64,000 nt of DNA, from positions 248,001-312,000 of the forward strand of contig NZ_JAQNDK010000002.1 of NCBI RefSeq assembly GCF_028368935.1. The letters run 5' to 3'. The position numbers were made by a program, and so were the translations under genes. Source of the stretch: Sorangium aterium (GTDB taxonomy: Bacteria > Myxococcota_A > Polyangia > Polyangiales > Polyangiaceae). Each line of letters starts with the position of its first letter. Position 1 is the first letter of the stretch. Under the pieces are notes generated by a model that had not been told where the DNA came from, made no database searches, and worked only from the letters and a program-made list of their open reading frames with translations. This document shows, one piece after another, positions 36,414 through 45,940 of the stretch.

Positions 36414-39400
36414 CTACCCGATGGAGCGCAGCAGATGGTCGAGCGCCCGGCGCTCCTCCGCGTCGGTGACCGACTTCAGCGCCCGGTTGACCTCGCCGAC
36501 GGCGGCCGCCGCCAGCAGCGCGACGGCCGCCGGGTCGGGCGCCCCGCGCGCGCGCAGCCACGCGAGCGCCTCGTGCTCGGTGTTGACGACGATGAGGCTC
36601 CGGCTCGCCTCGTAACGGATCGGCCGCCCTGAGCGGCCCTCGACGACGGCGCGCACCGGGGCCCCCTCGAGGTTCATCCGGGCGATGGCCTCGTGGATCG
36701 CGGCCGCGAGCGGGCTCCCGGTCGCCGCCTCCTGCCCCTCGGGCGCGGCGCCGGGCAGCGGCGCCGCCTCGCCGCCGAGCAGGCCGAGCACGCTGCGCCA
36801 CAGCGCGAGGGCCCAGGCCCGCGCGCCGCTCGAGTCGGGCGGCGCCTCGGCGGCGGGCGCCTCCGCGCCGCGCGTGGCCGCGTGCGCCTCCGCGCCGTGG
36901 GCGCCCGCGGCGGGAAGGCCCGCGCCCGCGGCGGGAGGGCCCGTCCCGGAGGGAGGCCCGATCTCCACCGCGGTCGCCCCGGCCGGGGCGGGCGTCGCCG
37001 CGAGGGCGCCGAGCTCGCGCAGCGCGCCGGGGGCGGCGCGGTGGCGCAGCACCTCGACGAGCGGCGAGCCGTCGTCGAGTAGAACGAAGGGCGGCGTGCC
37101 GTCCGGGAAATCGCCGTCCGCGCTCCCTCGGCGATCGGAGATCCACAGGCAGCCGCTCGCCGCGAGCTCGGCGCGGACCGCCGCCGGGCCGACGCTCTCG
37201 CCGGCGGCGGTCCGCGCCGTGAGCTTGCCGCCGGAGAGGCGGCCGAGCAGGTGCAAGTTCCACAGGTACGGCGCCGCGGCCGCCTGGTCCGAGAGCTCGG
37301 CGGCCATGGACGCCGCGGCCTCCATGGCAAGCTCCGCGATGGCGTCCCAGCGCGCCTCGCGCAGCGGCCACACGAGGAGCCTCCCCTCGACCGGCGCGAG
37401 CTCGACCACGCCGGTCACCCCGGACCCCACGCCCGCCCCGCAGCGCAGCGCGACGGGGGTGAAGCCGCCGTCGCTCCCTTCGCCACCGCCGCCGCCACCG
37501 CCGCCGCCACCGCCGCCGCCACCGCCGCCGCCACCGCCGCCGCCACCGCCGCCGCCACCGCCGCCGCCTCCGCGGCCCTCGCCGAGGATCGCCGCGGAGG
37601 GCGCGGCAACCAGCACCCGGGGCGCACGCGGCCACCGCGCGGGCAGCCAGAGCGCGCCGGTCACGAACAGCGGCCGGGGCCAGGTGGTGGCGACGTCGAT
37701 CCACCGCGTCGCGAGCGCGTCGTCGGGCGGCGCGAGCCGGGCGCGCAGCCACCGCGCGGCGGCGTCGCGCACCGCCTGCCGGAGCCGCGACGCGTCCCCG
37801 CGGGCCTTGAGCCCGTCGAAGGCGCGGTTCGGCTCGAGCGCGTCGTCGTTGACGGCCGCGCACAGCGGCCACCCATCGCCAGCGTCGAGCGCGCAGAGCG
37901 GGCGGCGCCCGACGTGCACCGCGATGCCCGCCGCCCCGGCGTGCTCCGGGGCGAGCAGGCCGATCTCGCCGCGCGCGGGCGGCGCGCCCTCCTGCGCTCC
38001 GGCCGGCTGCTCGAAGGGCAGGATCGCGAAGCACGCGGCGCGCGCGGCCGCGTCGAGGCCGACGGCGGCGAGCGGCGGCGCCGTGACGCGCTCCTCGGCC
38101 GCGCGATCGCGCGTGACAGCGTCGGTGATGTCCCTGATGAGCACGGCGGTCGCGAGCTGCAGCCGCTCGGGCCTGCTCAGCGCGAGGACCGGCCGCTCGT
38201 AGCGCTGCGTCGGGTAGGGCGGCGGCGTCGAGGTGCACAGCCACTCGGCGCGCGGGTCGCGCCGGAGGTCGTCGAGCGAGAAGAGGTTCCCCTCGATGTC
38301 GTGGAAGAGCTGCGCGCGCGCCGCCTCCGCGACGACGCGCTTGCCCTGGGCCAGCGTCTTCAGGACCGCGCGGCGCGCGTGGCTCCGCGCGAACGGCGGC
38401 AGCTCGTCGAAGCGCGGCGCAAGCGAGATCAGGTGGCGGCCCGCGGCCTTCGCGAGGCGCGTCAGGATCGCGCGCGAGGCGTCCCTCGATGGGTCCGCGG
38501 CGCCGGCGCGCACGAGGAGGCGGAGCGGGATCGGCAGCTCCACCTCCACGCGCCGCTCCGCGCCGTCGGGGCCGACGAAGCGGGCGTCCGATACCGGCCC
38601 CTCGACGATCTCGATCTCGCCTTCGAGCCCCTGCATGCCGAGCGCGGCGGCGCTCACCCGCAGCAGCGGGTGCGAGGGCGCGCCCGTCAGCGCGAGCGGC
38701 GCGCGCGGCGGGCCCGCGGCGCCGCGCGGGCCATGCTCCTGCTGCGCCCCGCCGGCGAGGGCGCGGCGCTCCTGCGCGGCGGCGGCGCGCTGCCGCCGCG
38801 CCGGCACCCCGCTCTGCGCCAGGAGGGCGCGCCCGCCGGCCCACCGCATCAGGGCCGCGCGCTCTCGCGGGTCGCGGGCGACGAGGGGGTGCCAGGAGAG
38901 CGTCTCGAAGCCGGGCGCCGCGTCGAGCACCGGGATCGGCGCGGGCGCTGGGTGGGTCTCGTCGAGGGCCTCGAGCGAGCACGCGACCTCCTGGCCGCGC
39001 GCGTCGAGCATCACGAGCAGCGGCAGGCGCCGGATGCGGGCGGCGAGGTCGCTCTGGGCGGCCCTGAGGGGCGCGCTTCCGAGCGCCCGCGCGCGCGCCT
39101 CGAGCGCCTGCGCGCTGTCGAGCAGGTAGGCGCTCACGCGGGCGTCCGGCCTGCCGCGCTCGCGGAGCGGATCGCCCCGCAGGCCGAGCCGCGCGCGCGC
39201 CGCGGCGTCGCCCTCCAGCGCGGCCACGAGCGCCTCGCAGAGCGCGCGCTCGACCGCGTGGACGACGACGTCGTTGCGCGGCGACAGGAGGCCGTCCCAG
39301 CCGCTGTTCGGCGCCGCCGTGTCGTCGTCGATCGCGATGGCGGCGGGGCCGAGCAGCGGCGCGGCCTCCAGGGTGGCGAGGGGCCGCGACGCGTGGTGCC

Positions 39401-41837
39401 ACGCCTCCACCATCGCGTCGCTCGGCGTGGCGAGCGCGAGGAAGCCGGGGCCGCTGACCTCGAGGACCGGCGCGCCGGCGGGGAGCGCCGCGAGCCGCTC
39501 CAGCGACGCCGCGAGCGCGCGCCGCCGCGCCGGCCCCCGCGCCGCGAGCTCGTCCTCGGTGAAGAGCCCCGGCGCGTAGGGGACGAGCTCGCGCTCCGGG
39601 AGCGCGGCGGCGAGCCAGTCGAGCTCGCGCTGCGAGGCGGCGAGCACCGTCCTCCGGTCGGCCGCGCGCCCCCGCGCCTCGGGCGGCGCCGTGCAGAGGC
39701 TGCGCGTCGGCCGGGAGAGCGCGGAGAGTCCCTTCAGGCTCACGAACCACCCGGCCGCGAGCGTGGGCCAGATCCGCGCGTCCAGGAGGCCTTCGAAGCT
39801 CGCGGGCGCGAGGCCGTCGTCCGGGGCCGGCGCCGCGCCGCCTCCGCGCCCGGGGCTGCCGTCCGCGGCGCCGAGGCGCGGCGGCGCGCAGAACACCGCG
39901 CCGATCGCGGCGCGCAGCGCGGGCCTCACGCGCGCGAGCTCGCTCTCGGGCGCAGGCGCGGGCGTCGTCGAGCGCGGGCCTCGCCGAGCGTCCCTCGGGC
40001 CGAAGAGCCGCCTCGCCTCGCGGTCGGCCGCGGCGAGCGCGACCTTCAGCGCATGGCGGACGGCGCGCCAGAAGCGCGCGTCGCGCTCGACCCCGTCGTA
40101 CGCGAACCGCGGCCGCACGCGCCCCTTCCACGCGAGCGCGATCTCGACGGGCAAGGGGGCGGCGGCGGGATCGAGCTCCACGGTCTCGAGGTGCCGCCCC
40201 TCCACGAACACCCGGACCTCGGCGCCGCGGGGGGGCTCGCGAGCGTCGGCGAAGACCGCGAGCTCGCCGCGGAGGCCGGCGAGCGGCCCTTCGTCCACCT
40301 GGAAGGCGTCGCGGAACGCGTGCTCCGGGGAGGGCGGCACGACGGGATCGCCGGTCGCGTGCAGGAGGAACGCCCTGCGGCGCTCGGCGCCGAGCTTCAC
40401 TTGCTCGATCATGGCCTCGGCGTCGGCGAGCGGGAGCCCAGCGAGCGCGCGCTCGACGAGACCCCCCGGGCTCCAGACCACGTCGCCGGCCCAGGGGGCG
40501 AGCTCCTTCGGGAGCTTCGCGTCGCCGCGGAAGAGGAAGAGCCGCGGCGCATCGTGCGCGTCGAGCGCCGCGAGCGACGTCGGTCGCCCGCGCCCGTCGC
40601 GGAGCAGCGGGAGCTCGCGCACGGCCTGCGCCTCGGCGGGCAGCTCGGCGCCGGTCCGCGCCGCCCCGGTCGCGACGCAGGCGAAGGCCGCGAGCGCGTT
40701 CGCGAGCCGGCCGCGGTCCTCGTCGACGACGAGCGCGCCGTCGGGGACCGCGCCCTCGCCGCACACGAGCGCGGCGAGGGCCTTGATGGCGTCGAGCAGC
40801 GCGCCGGCCGCCGCCTCGCGGAGCCGCGTGCGGAGGGGCGCGTCCTCGCGCAGCGCCGAGCGCGACGCGTTGGTGGGCAGCGCGTCCGCGTCGACGACGA
40901 CGCGGACCGGGAGCTCGACGCCCTGGTAGGGCGCCGAGGGGAACCGCGGGGCGAAGCTCCAGCGCTCGCGGACGAGCCGCACGCCGTGCTCGAGGTAGTC
41001 GACGGCGGGGAGGCCGGAGGGGAGGGGAGTGGGGAGGGGCGCGGAGACGGGCGCGGCGAGGGGGCGCGAGCGGGGCGCCGAGCTGGCCGGCCCTGCTGGG
41101 GGCTCGGGGGGCGCGACGATCTCCAGCGCGGCTCGGCGCGCGCCGCGCACATGGAACGGCACGCGCACGAGCACTGCGACGTCGCTGCTCGGGAGAGCGC
41201 GGCGCAGCGGCTCGCCGGCGAGCGCGATCGGGACCGGGAAATCGCCGGTGGCCGCGGCGAGGTGCGCGAGCTCGGGCGGGCTATCGCCCGTGATCGCCCG
41301 GCGGAGCACCGACCAGCCGAGCCTCCGCCGCACCTCGATGCGCAGGCCGGCCGCGGGCATCCCGGGCGGCCTCGGGACCTCCTCGCAGGCGGGGCCGGCG
41401 GCCGGCGCGGGGGCCTCGGCGGGCGCCTCGAGCAGGGCGGGCGTGAAGCGCACGCGCGTGCAGGTCGTGCCTCGGGCCTCGCCGGACGGCCCGCGGCCCG
41501 TCGTGAGCAGGTCGACGCGCGCCGGGCGCAGCCCGAGCGCCGCGTTCACGCCGAGGGCGAGCAGGCGGAGCCTCCGGGACGCGGCGTCGGGCGCGGCGTT
41601 GAGCACGTGGTCGAGGAGGCGCGCCAGCGCGGGCCCGTCGGGCGGCTCTCCGTCGAAGGTCACGACGACGTCGTCGGCGTCGTAGCGGAGATCGATCTGC
41701 GTCGCGCCCCCGGCCGCGGCGGCGCGGACGAGCTCGAGCAGGTAGAGGTCCAGGTCGACGAGCAGGTGCTCCCTGAGCTTCTGGACGGCGCGGCGGGCAT
41801 CGACGCGGATCGCGCCGCGGGCGACGACCCGGCTCAC
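36414..41837 (-). CDS. Giant protein with degenerate HSP90-like N-domain and three HSP90-middle-like repeats
   Basis: The 1807-residue protein starts at GTG 41837, which overlaps the stop of the ATPase gene (GTGA). Its N-terminus resembles a GHKL fold (LYLLELVRAAAAGGATQIDL ... VTFDGE ... LALGVNAALGL), but the Mg-binding Asn and the DxGxG glycines are lost, so ATP binding is doubtful. A motif like the HSP90 middle segment occurs three times about 500 residues apart: VDADALPTNASRSALRED (about 310), DDDTAAPNSGWDGLLSPRND (about 833) and VNDDALEPNRAFDGLKARGD (about 1326), each followed by a helix of the RxAVxxAxxxxL type. About 29 consecutive glycines sit near residue 1440. The C-terminal 350 residues are Ala/Pro-rich and helical. 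No membrane span or signal is seen. I know no named family with this layout; sacsin is the nearest architectural analogue. Confidence 0.8.
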   Translation of the reverse strand: MSRVVARGAIRVDARRAVQKLREHLLVDLDLYLLELVRAAAAGGATQIDLRYDADDVVVTFDGEPPDGPALARLLDHVLNAAPDAASRRLRLLALGVNAALGLRPARVDLLTTGRGPSGEARGTTCTRVRFTPALLEAPAEAPAPAAGPACEEVPRPPGMPAAGLRIEVRRRLGWSVLRRAITGDSPPELAHLAAATGDFPVPIALAGEPLRRALPSSDVAVLVRVPFHVRGARRAALEIVAPPEPPAGPASSAPRSRPLAAPVSAPLPTPLPSGLPAVDYLEHGVRLVRERWSFAPRFPSAPYQGVELPVRVVVDADALPTNASRSALREDAPLRTRLREAAAGALLDAIKALAALVCGEGAVPDGALVVDEDRGRLANALAAFACVATGAARTGAELPAEAQAVRELPLLRDGRGRPTSLAALDAHDAPRLFLFRGDAKLPKELAPWAGDVVWSPGGLVERALAGLPLADAEAMIEQVKLGAERRRAFLLHATGDPVVPPSPEHAFRDAFQVDEGPLAGLRGELAVFADAREPPRGAEVRVFVEGRHLETVELDPAAAPLPVEIALAWKGRVRPRFAYDGVERDARFWRAVRHALKVALAAADREARRLFGPRDARRGPRSTTPAPAPESELARVRPALRAAIGAVFCAPPRLGAADGSPGRGGGAAPAPDDGLAPASFEGLLDARIWPTLAAGWFVSLKGLSALSRPTRSLCTAPPEARGRAADRRTVLAASQRELDWLAAALPERELVPYAPGLFTEDELAARGPARRRALAASLERLAALPAGAPVLEVSGPGFLALATPSDAMVEAWHHASRPLATLEAAPLLGPAAIAIDDDTAAPNSGWDGLLSPRNDVVVHAVERALCEALVAALEGDAAARARLGLRGDPLRERGRPDARVSAYLLDSAQALEARARALGSAPLRAAQSDLAARIRRLPLLVMLDARGQEVACSLEALDETHPAPAPIPVLDAAPGFETLSWHPLVARDPRERAALMRWAGGRALLAQSGVPARRQRAAAAQERRALAGGAQQEHGPRGAAGPPRAPLALTGAPSHPLLRVSAAALGMQGLEGEIEIVEGPVSDARFVGPDGAERRVEVELPIPLRLLVRAGAADPSRDASRAILTRLAKAAGRHLISLAPRFDELPPFARSHARRAVLKTLAQGKRVVAEAARAQLFHDIEGNLFSLDDLRRDPRAEWLCTSTPPPYPTQRYERPVLALSRPERLQLATAVLIRDITDAVTRDRAAEERVTAPPLAAVGLDAAARAACFAILPFEQPAGAQEGAPPARGEIGLLAPEHAGAAGIAVHVGRRPLCALDAGDGWPLCAAVNDDALEPNRAFDGLKARGDASRLRQAVRDAAARWLRARLAPPDDALATRWIDVATTWPRPLFVTGALWLPARWPRAPRVLVAAPSAAILGEGRGGGGGGGGGGGGGGGGGGGGGGGGGGGGGGEGSDGGFTPVALRCGAGVGSGVTGVVELAPVEGRLLVWPLREARWDAIAELAMEAAASMAAELSDQAAAAPYLWNLHLLGRLSGGKLTARTAAGESVGPAAVRAELAASGCLWISDRRGSADGDFPDGTPPFVLLDDGSPLVEVLRHRAAPGALRELGALAATPAPAGATAVEIGPPSGTGPPAAGAGLPAAGAHGAEAHAATRGAEAPAAEAPPDSSGARAWALALWRSVLGLLGGEAAPLPGAAPEGQEAATGSPLAAAIHEAIARMNLEGAPVRAVVEGRSGRPIRYEASRSLIVVNTEHEALAWLRARGAPDPAAVALLAAAAVGEVNRALKSVTDAEERRALDHLLRSIG
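37481..37575 (-). repeat. GC-rich 9-base microsatellite encoding a polyglycine run
   Basis: About ten copies of a 9-base unit (plus strand CCGCCGCCA) encode about 29 glycines inside the giant HSP90-partner protein. The unit length keeps the frame when copy number changes, so this tract is likely length-variable between strains and error-prone in assembly. Confidence 0.9.
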
Positions 41838-43639
41838 CGCGGGGACCCCCTTGGCGCGGGGCGCGGGCCGCCTGCGGGCGCCCGCTCGCCGCGCGCCGCG
41901 CCCGCGAGCGGCGGCGGGCTCGCCGAGAGGTCGAGGAGCCGGTCGCTGTCCTCGGGATCGAGCGGCCCCTTGGCCTCGACGAGCAGCGCGCGGGCGAGCA
42001 GGTTGCCGGCCGTCACCGCGTCGACGGCGGCCCGTCTGCGCGCGAGGGCCACGGTGTCGCTCTCGATGTTGAGGTAGAGGGCGTGCCCGGGCGGGAAGCG
42101 CGCCGCGCGGCGCACGACCTCGCGCGCCGCGTGGCAGCTCTGCTCGGGCCCGGCGCGCTCCCCGCTCCCGGGCAGGAGGAACCCGCTGCGCTGGCGGAGG
42201 GCGCCCTCGACCTGGCAGAGGCTCACCCGGGCGACCCCGTGCCGGGCGCGGGCGAGCGCGTCGGCGATCACCTGGAGGAGCGCGGCGTCGGCCGCGCGGG
42301 CGCGTTTCGGCTCCTCGCGCTCCTCGCGCACGAGCAGGTAGGCGGCGTGCGCCTTCTCGATGCGCGCCGCCGGGAAGCACCGCTTCAGCAGCGCCCTGGT
42401 CGCGCGGTGGTTGCACAGCACGACGGGCAGCCCGCCACGGGCCATGGCCGCGGTCAGCGCGTCGGATCGCCTGGCCACGAGCAGCGGCTCGCGCCCTGGC
42501 GCCAGCGCCCGGAGCCCCGCGCGGCACCGGTCGCCGGCGACGGGGCTCGCGAGCGGGAACGGGATCTCGTCCGGATCGAGCGCGGTCGGCGGCGACAGCG
42601 CCGCCTCCAGCATCGCCGCGTAGGTGGCGGCGCCCTCGGCCTCGCCGGCGGCTGCGGCTGCCGCGGCCTGCGGGAGGCGGGCGGCGAGCTCGCGCCGGAG
42701 CGGACCTTTGACGAGCTCGCGCACGCGCGCGATCGCCTCCCAGAAGGCGTCGTCGCGGCGCACGTTGTCGCGGCTCAGGGTGTGCTGGAGGTGGGGGCTC
42801 ATCACCTTGAACCGCACGCCCGAGAGCCCGCTGAAGAGCTCGTCCGCGGTCTCGAACAGGGTGAGCCCGCGGTTGTAGAAGCCGGCGAAGCTCTGGCCGT
42901 GCTCGCCGGCGGGGTCCCCGTCCCCGCTCGTGGGCCGTGCGAGGTGCTGAGCGCCGGCGGAGGGGCCGACGACGACGGTGGTCTCTTCCTCGACGGCGGT
43001 CACGGAGACGGGCGCTGCGATGGCGAGCGGGGAGTCGATCCGCAGGGCGCCCGTGCGGGAGCCGCCCTCGTGGTCGGCGATGCTGAGGGTGATCTCGCGA
43101 TCGGCGTGGCGGCACCAGCGGCGGAGCGCCGCCTGCGCGCGGCGCGCGTGCTCCACGAACGCTTCCCGGCCGAGCCGCTGGATCAGGGTCACGCGCGTGC
43201 CGCTGCCCTGGCGCGGTCCGGCGTCCTCGAGCTCGTAGCTCGTGTCGCTGTGCAGCCGGAGGAGCCATGCCTTCCCGTCGCGCCACGTTTCCACGTCGAC
43301 CTGCTGCGGCTGGAGGGCGAACACGGAGACGAAGCCGACGCCGTATTTACCGATCTTCGTCGCGTCGCCTTCCTTCGACGAGCTGAAGAGGGTGAGCAGC
43401 GGGCCCTCGATGTCCTCGCGGCTCATGCCGCACCCGTCGTCGGCGACCGAGGTGGCGCACGCGCCGGGCAGCGCCTCGACGCGCACGGCGATCTTCCGCG
43501 CGCCGGCGTCCATGCCGTTCTGCACGAGCTCGCGCAGGAAGGCGTACGGGTCGGCGAACTGCTGCACCATGTCGGCGACCGGGCCTGGCGGCGGCGGGGG
43601 CGCGGCGCGGTCCTCGCGAGAGGAGCGGTAGGGTGCCAT
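41834..43639 (-). CDS. HSP90-like (GHKL) ATPase
   Basis: The 601-residue protein opens with an HSP90-type nucleotide-binding domain: N-box FLRELVQNGMDAGARKIAV (about 34-52), G1 VADDGCGMSREDIEG (about 65-79) and the glycine-rich lid TKIGKYGVGFVSVFAL (about 93-108). A middle-like region contains HTLSRDNVRRDDAFWEAIA, similar to the HSP90 SRE segment. The C-terminal half has an alpha/beta part (PVVLCNHRATRALLKRC) unlike HtpG, and the HSP90 dimer domain is not evident. It is translationally coupled to the 1807-residue partner, so the two probably form a complex. An intact ATP site here and a degenerate one in the partner suggest an asymmetric ATPase. It is distinct from housekeeping HtpG. No regulatory gene is adjacent. 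Confidence 0.85.
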   Translation of the reverse strand: MAPYRSSREDRAAPPPPPGPVADMVQQFADPYAFLRELVQNGMDAGARKIAVRVEALPGACATSVADDGCGMSREDIEGPLLTLFSSSKEGDATKIGKYGVGFVSVFALQPQQVDVETWRDGKAWLLRLHSDTSYELEDAGPRQGSGTRVTLIQRLGREAFVEHARRAQAALRRWCRHADREITLSIADHEGGSRTGALRIDSPLAIAAPVSVTAVEEETTVVVGPSAGAQHLARPTSGDGDPAGEHGQSFAGFYNRGLTLFETADELFSGLSGVRFKVMSPHLQHTLSRDNVRRDDAFWEAIARVRELVKGPLRRELAARLPQAAAAAAAGEAEGAATYAAMLEAALSPPTALDPDEIPFPLASPVAGDRCRAGLRALAPGREPLLVARRSDALTAAMARGGLPVVLCNHRATRALLKRCFPAARIEKAHAAYLLVREEREEPKRARAADAALLQVIADALARARHGVARVSLCQVEGALRQRSGFLLPGSGERAGPEQSCHAAREVVRRAARFPPGHALYLNIESDTVALARRRAAVDAVTAGNLLARALLVEAKGPLDPEDSDRLLDLSASPPPLAGAARGERAPAGGPRPAPRGSPR

Positions 43640-43796
43640 GCGTCCTGCGAGGCTATCACACGGCGCGAGCTGCGGTTGGAGGGGGGCCTGCCGGGGCTGG
43701 AGGGGTGGAGTCGCTGCGAGCGGAGACCGGACCTAGGACAGGCGCAGGTGTGACAGGTGCAAAGCCCGAAGTGAAGAGAGCGGGGGAGACTCTGCG

Positions 43797-44858
43797 TCAG
43801 GACATCAGGCCGAGTGCGGAGAGGGTGGCAGCCCAGAGCGGCCAGAGCGTGCGGTAGGGGTGGGTTGCCAGCAAGATGCCACCGTTCGGGAGGCGCCGGA
43901 CGTGGAACCGGGCGTGATCCACGAGGAAGTAGACGTGCTCGCCCGTCAATTTCACCCAGGTGAGGGACCCGCCGCCGCGGGTGAACGGCTCGCCGCGCGC
44001 CCTGGCCTGCACCGTCAGGTTGTGGATCTCCTCGGCGCGTGGCTCCGCGGCGCGCCACGCCTCGTCGGGCACATCGGCGGCGGCCACGAGCGCCTCGATC
44101 AGGGCGGAGCCCGGCATGGCCAGCGCCTTGAGGACGGTCTCGCGGGAGAGCGGGATCGAGCGCCCGCTCTTGTCTGTCGGAACCACGCGCGCCCCGGCCG
44201 GCGCGGCGTCGATACGCGCGTGCAGCGCCTCCAGCGACATGCCCGCGATCAACGAGACCTTCTCTTTGTCGTGGAGGCTGACCCACGACAGGGCCAGATC
44301 GCGCGCGATGTCGCGGGCGTCCGCGTTGTACGTCGCGCACATCGAGACCGGCGCGAGCCAGGTCCACGCGCTCGTGCAGCCGCCGGTCGAGACGCGCCTG
44401 CTCGCGTCGGGCGCGCAGAGGCGGAGCAGCAAGTCCTCGAGGTAGTCCAGAACGATGTGCCACGTGAGCTCGGCTTCCGCCTCCACGGAGCGCGGGCCGC
44501 TGCCCAGGGCGGGGTACAATTCCAGCGGGAGAATGTCCGCCGCGCTCGCAGGGACCATGTGGATGGGGCCCCGTGGCTTGAGACGTTCGCTCTTGCCGGT
44601 GAAGCAGCGATAGTGGCCATAGAATGAGCGCCGGTCGTCGAACTCCATGGCGAAGTAGGTTTCGGCGTCGGTGCGTCCGAAGTGGGCGCGGATCATCGCG
44701 ACCGCCTCGTCCACGAAGCTCACGGTGCGATCCACGTCGGAGCCCATCGTCACGCTGATATACATCCCTGGGATGACGAGCGCCGGCAGCGCCGCCGCGA
44801 ACGCGTCGACCCGCTCTGCCTCGTCACACCAGGCGAAGAAGTACGGCCCTGGTTTCAT
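43797..44858 (-). CDS. Candidate immunity protein (copy 2 of tandem pair)
   Basis: The 353-residue cytoplasmic protein begins MKPGPYFFAWCDEAERVDAF and ends FHVRRLPNGGILLATHPYRT...LSALGLMS. It is a clear paralogue of the next gene upstream: both share LLLRLCAPDASxRVxTGxCT, APVxMCATYNADARDIARDL and SRETVLKALA. The pair follows a polymorphic toxin gene, and unrelated long cytoplasmic partners duplicated after a toxin are typical of immunity genes. I do not recognise the family, so immunity is inferred from position. There are 29 bases between the copies. ATG 44858 is chosen because the longer frame upstream overlaps copy 1 without similarity. Confidence 0.7.
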   Translation of the reverse strand: MKPGPYFFAWCDEAERVDAFAAALPALVIPGMYISVTMGSDVDRTVSFVDEAVAMIRAHFGRTDAETYFAMEFDDRRSFYGHYRCFTGKSERLKPRGPIHMVPASAADILPLELYPALGSGPRSVEAEAELTWHIVLDYLEDLLLRLCAPDASRRVSTGGCTSAWTWLAPVSMCATYNADARDIARDLALSWVSLHDKEKVSLIAGMSLEALHARIDAAPAGARVVPTDKSGRSIPLSRETVLKALAMPGSALIEALVAAADVPDEAWRAAEPRAEEIHNLTVQARARGEPFTRGGGSLTWVKLTGEHVYFLVDHARFHVRRLPNGGILLATHPYRTLWPLWAATLSALGLMS

Positions 44859-44887
44859 CCTTGGTTCACCCTCATGAGGTTGCTGGG

Positions 44888-45940
44888 TCAGGGCATCAGG
44901 CCGAGCGAGAAGAGCGCGTCGACCCAGAGCGGCCAGAGCGAGCGGAACGGGTGGGTAGCCAGGATCACGCCGCCGCCCGCGAGGCGGCGCACGTGAAAAG
45001 GCGCGTGCTTTCGGAGGAAGCGGACGTGGGCACGCGTGTCCGTGTGCACCGGCCACGTGGGCGGGCCTTCGCCCGTCTCCGCGATCTGGCTCGTCAGCGC
45101 CAGGATCTCTCTCGCGCGCGGCTCGGCGGCGCGCCACGCCTCGTCGGGCGCCGCCGCGGCCTCGAGCGCCTCCAGCAGGGCGGAGGGCGGCGTTGCCAGC
45201 GCCTTGAGGACGGTCTCGCGGGAGAGGGAGTGCGCGCGCTCGCTTCCGCCCTTGAGCGGGACGCGCGCCCCGGCCGGCGCGGCGTCGACGCCCGCGTGGA
45301 GCGCTTCCAGACACAGGCCCGCATTGCGCGATATCATCTCCTTGTCGTGGCGCTGTAGCCACGAGAGGGCGAGATCGCGCGCGATGTCCCGCGCGTCCGC
45401 GTTGTACGTCGCGCACATGCGCACCGGCGCGATCCAGTCTCCCCCGTTCGTGCACGCGCCGGTGCGGACGCGGCCGCTCGCGTCCGGCGCGCAGAGGCGG
45501 AGCAGGAGGTCCTCGAGGTCGTCCCGGAGCAGGTGCCACGCGACCGCGGCCTCGGCCTCGATCGAGCGCGGGCCCCTGCCCCAGGCGAGCTCGAGGTAGG
45601 AGTAGAGGAAGCCTTCCTGGTCGCTCGTGGACATGTCGATGGGACCGGCCGAGATGTTACGGGCGGCCTCTTCCGTGTAACAGTAGCCGCTGCACGGGAA
45701 GATGCGCTTGGAGGCGCTCAACATTACGTCGAAGAGTGCTCCACCGGCAGGACCTTCGGCGAACTCGGTGCGGATCATCTCGACCGCCTCGTCCATAGAA
45801 GTCGTGTCGGTGAGGGTTCCGTCTTTCCGCACGCAGATAGGAAGCCGTGGGTCTACGAGCGCCGAGAGCGCCGCCAGGAACGCTTCGAGCGTCTCTGTCG
45901 CGTCACACCAGGCGAAGAAGGTCGGTCCTGATTCACTCAT
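44888..45940 (-). CDS. Candidate immunity protein (copy 1, coupled to toxin gene)
   Basis: The 350-residue protein begins MSESGPTFFAWCDATETLEAF and is paralogous over its whole length to the next gene. Its ATG lies inside the toxin stop region (ATGA overlap at 45937-45940), so the two are translationally coupled, as expected when an antidote must be made with the toxin. Conserved positions include LRLCAPDASGRVRTGACT, MCATYNADARDIARDLALSW and HAPFHVRRLAGGGVILATHP. There is no signal peptide, which fits protection against a cytoplasmic nuclease. Divergence is concentrated in the N-terminal third, a possible specificity region. Confidence 0.75.
   Translation of the reverse strand: MSESGPTFFAWCDATETLEAFLAALSALVDPRLPICVRKDGTLTDTTSMDEAVEMIRTEFAEGPAGGALFDVMLSASKRIFPCSGYCYTEEAARNISAGPIDMSTSDQEGFLYSYLELAWGRGPRSIEAEAAVAWHLLRDDLEDLLLRLCAPDASGRVRTGACTNGGDWIAPVRMCATYNADARDIARDLALSWLQRHDKEMISRNAGLCLEALHAGVDAAPAGARVPLKGGSERAHSLSRETVLKALATPPSALLEALEAAAAPDEAWRAAEPRAREILALTSQIAETGEGPPTWPVHTDTRAHVRFLRKHAPFHVRRLAGGGVILATHPFRSLWPLWVDALFSLGLMP

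Noticed and set aside
37251-42077. 1608-codon plus-strand open frame opposite the HSP90-partner gene
   Set aside because: Arg/Glu-rich shadow typical of GC-rich antisense frames; the minus strand has the coupled start and internal repeats.
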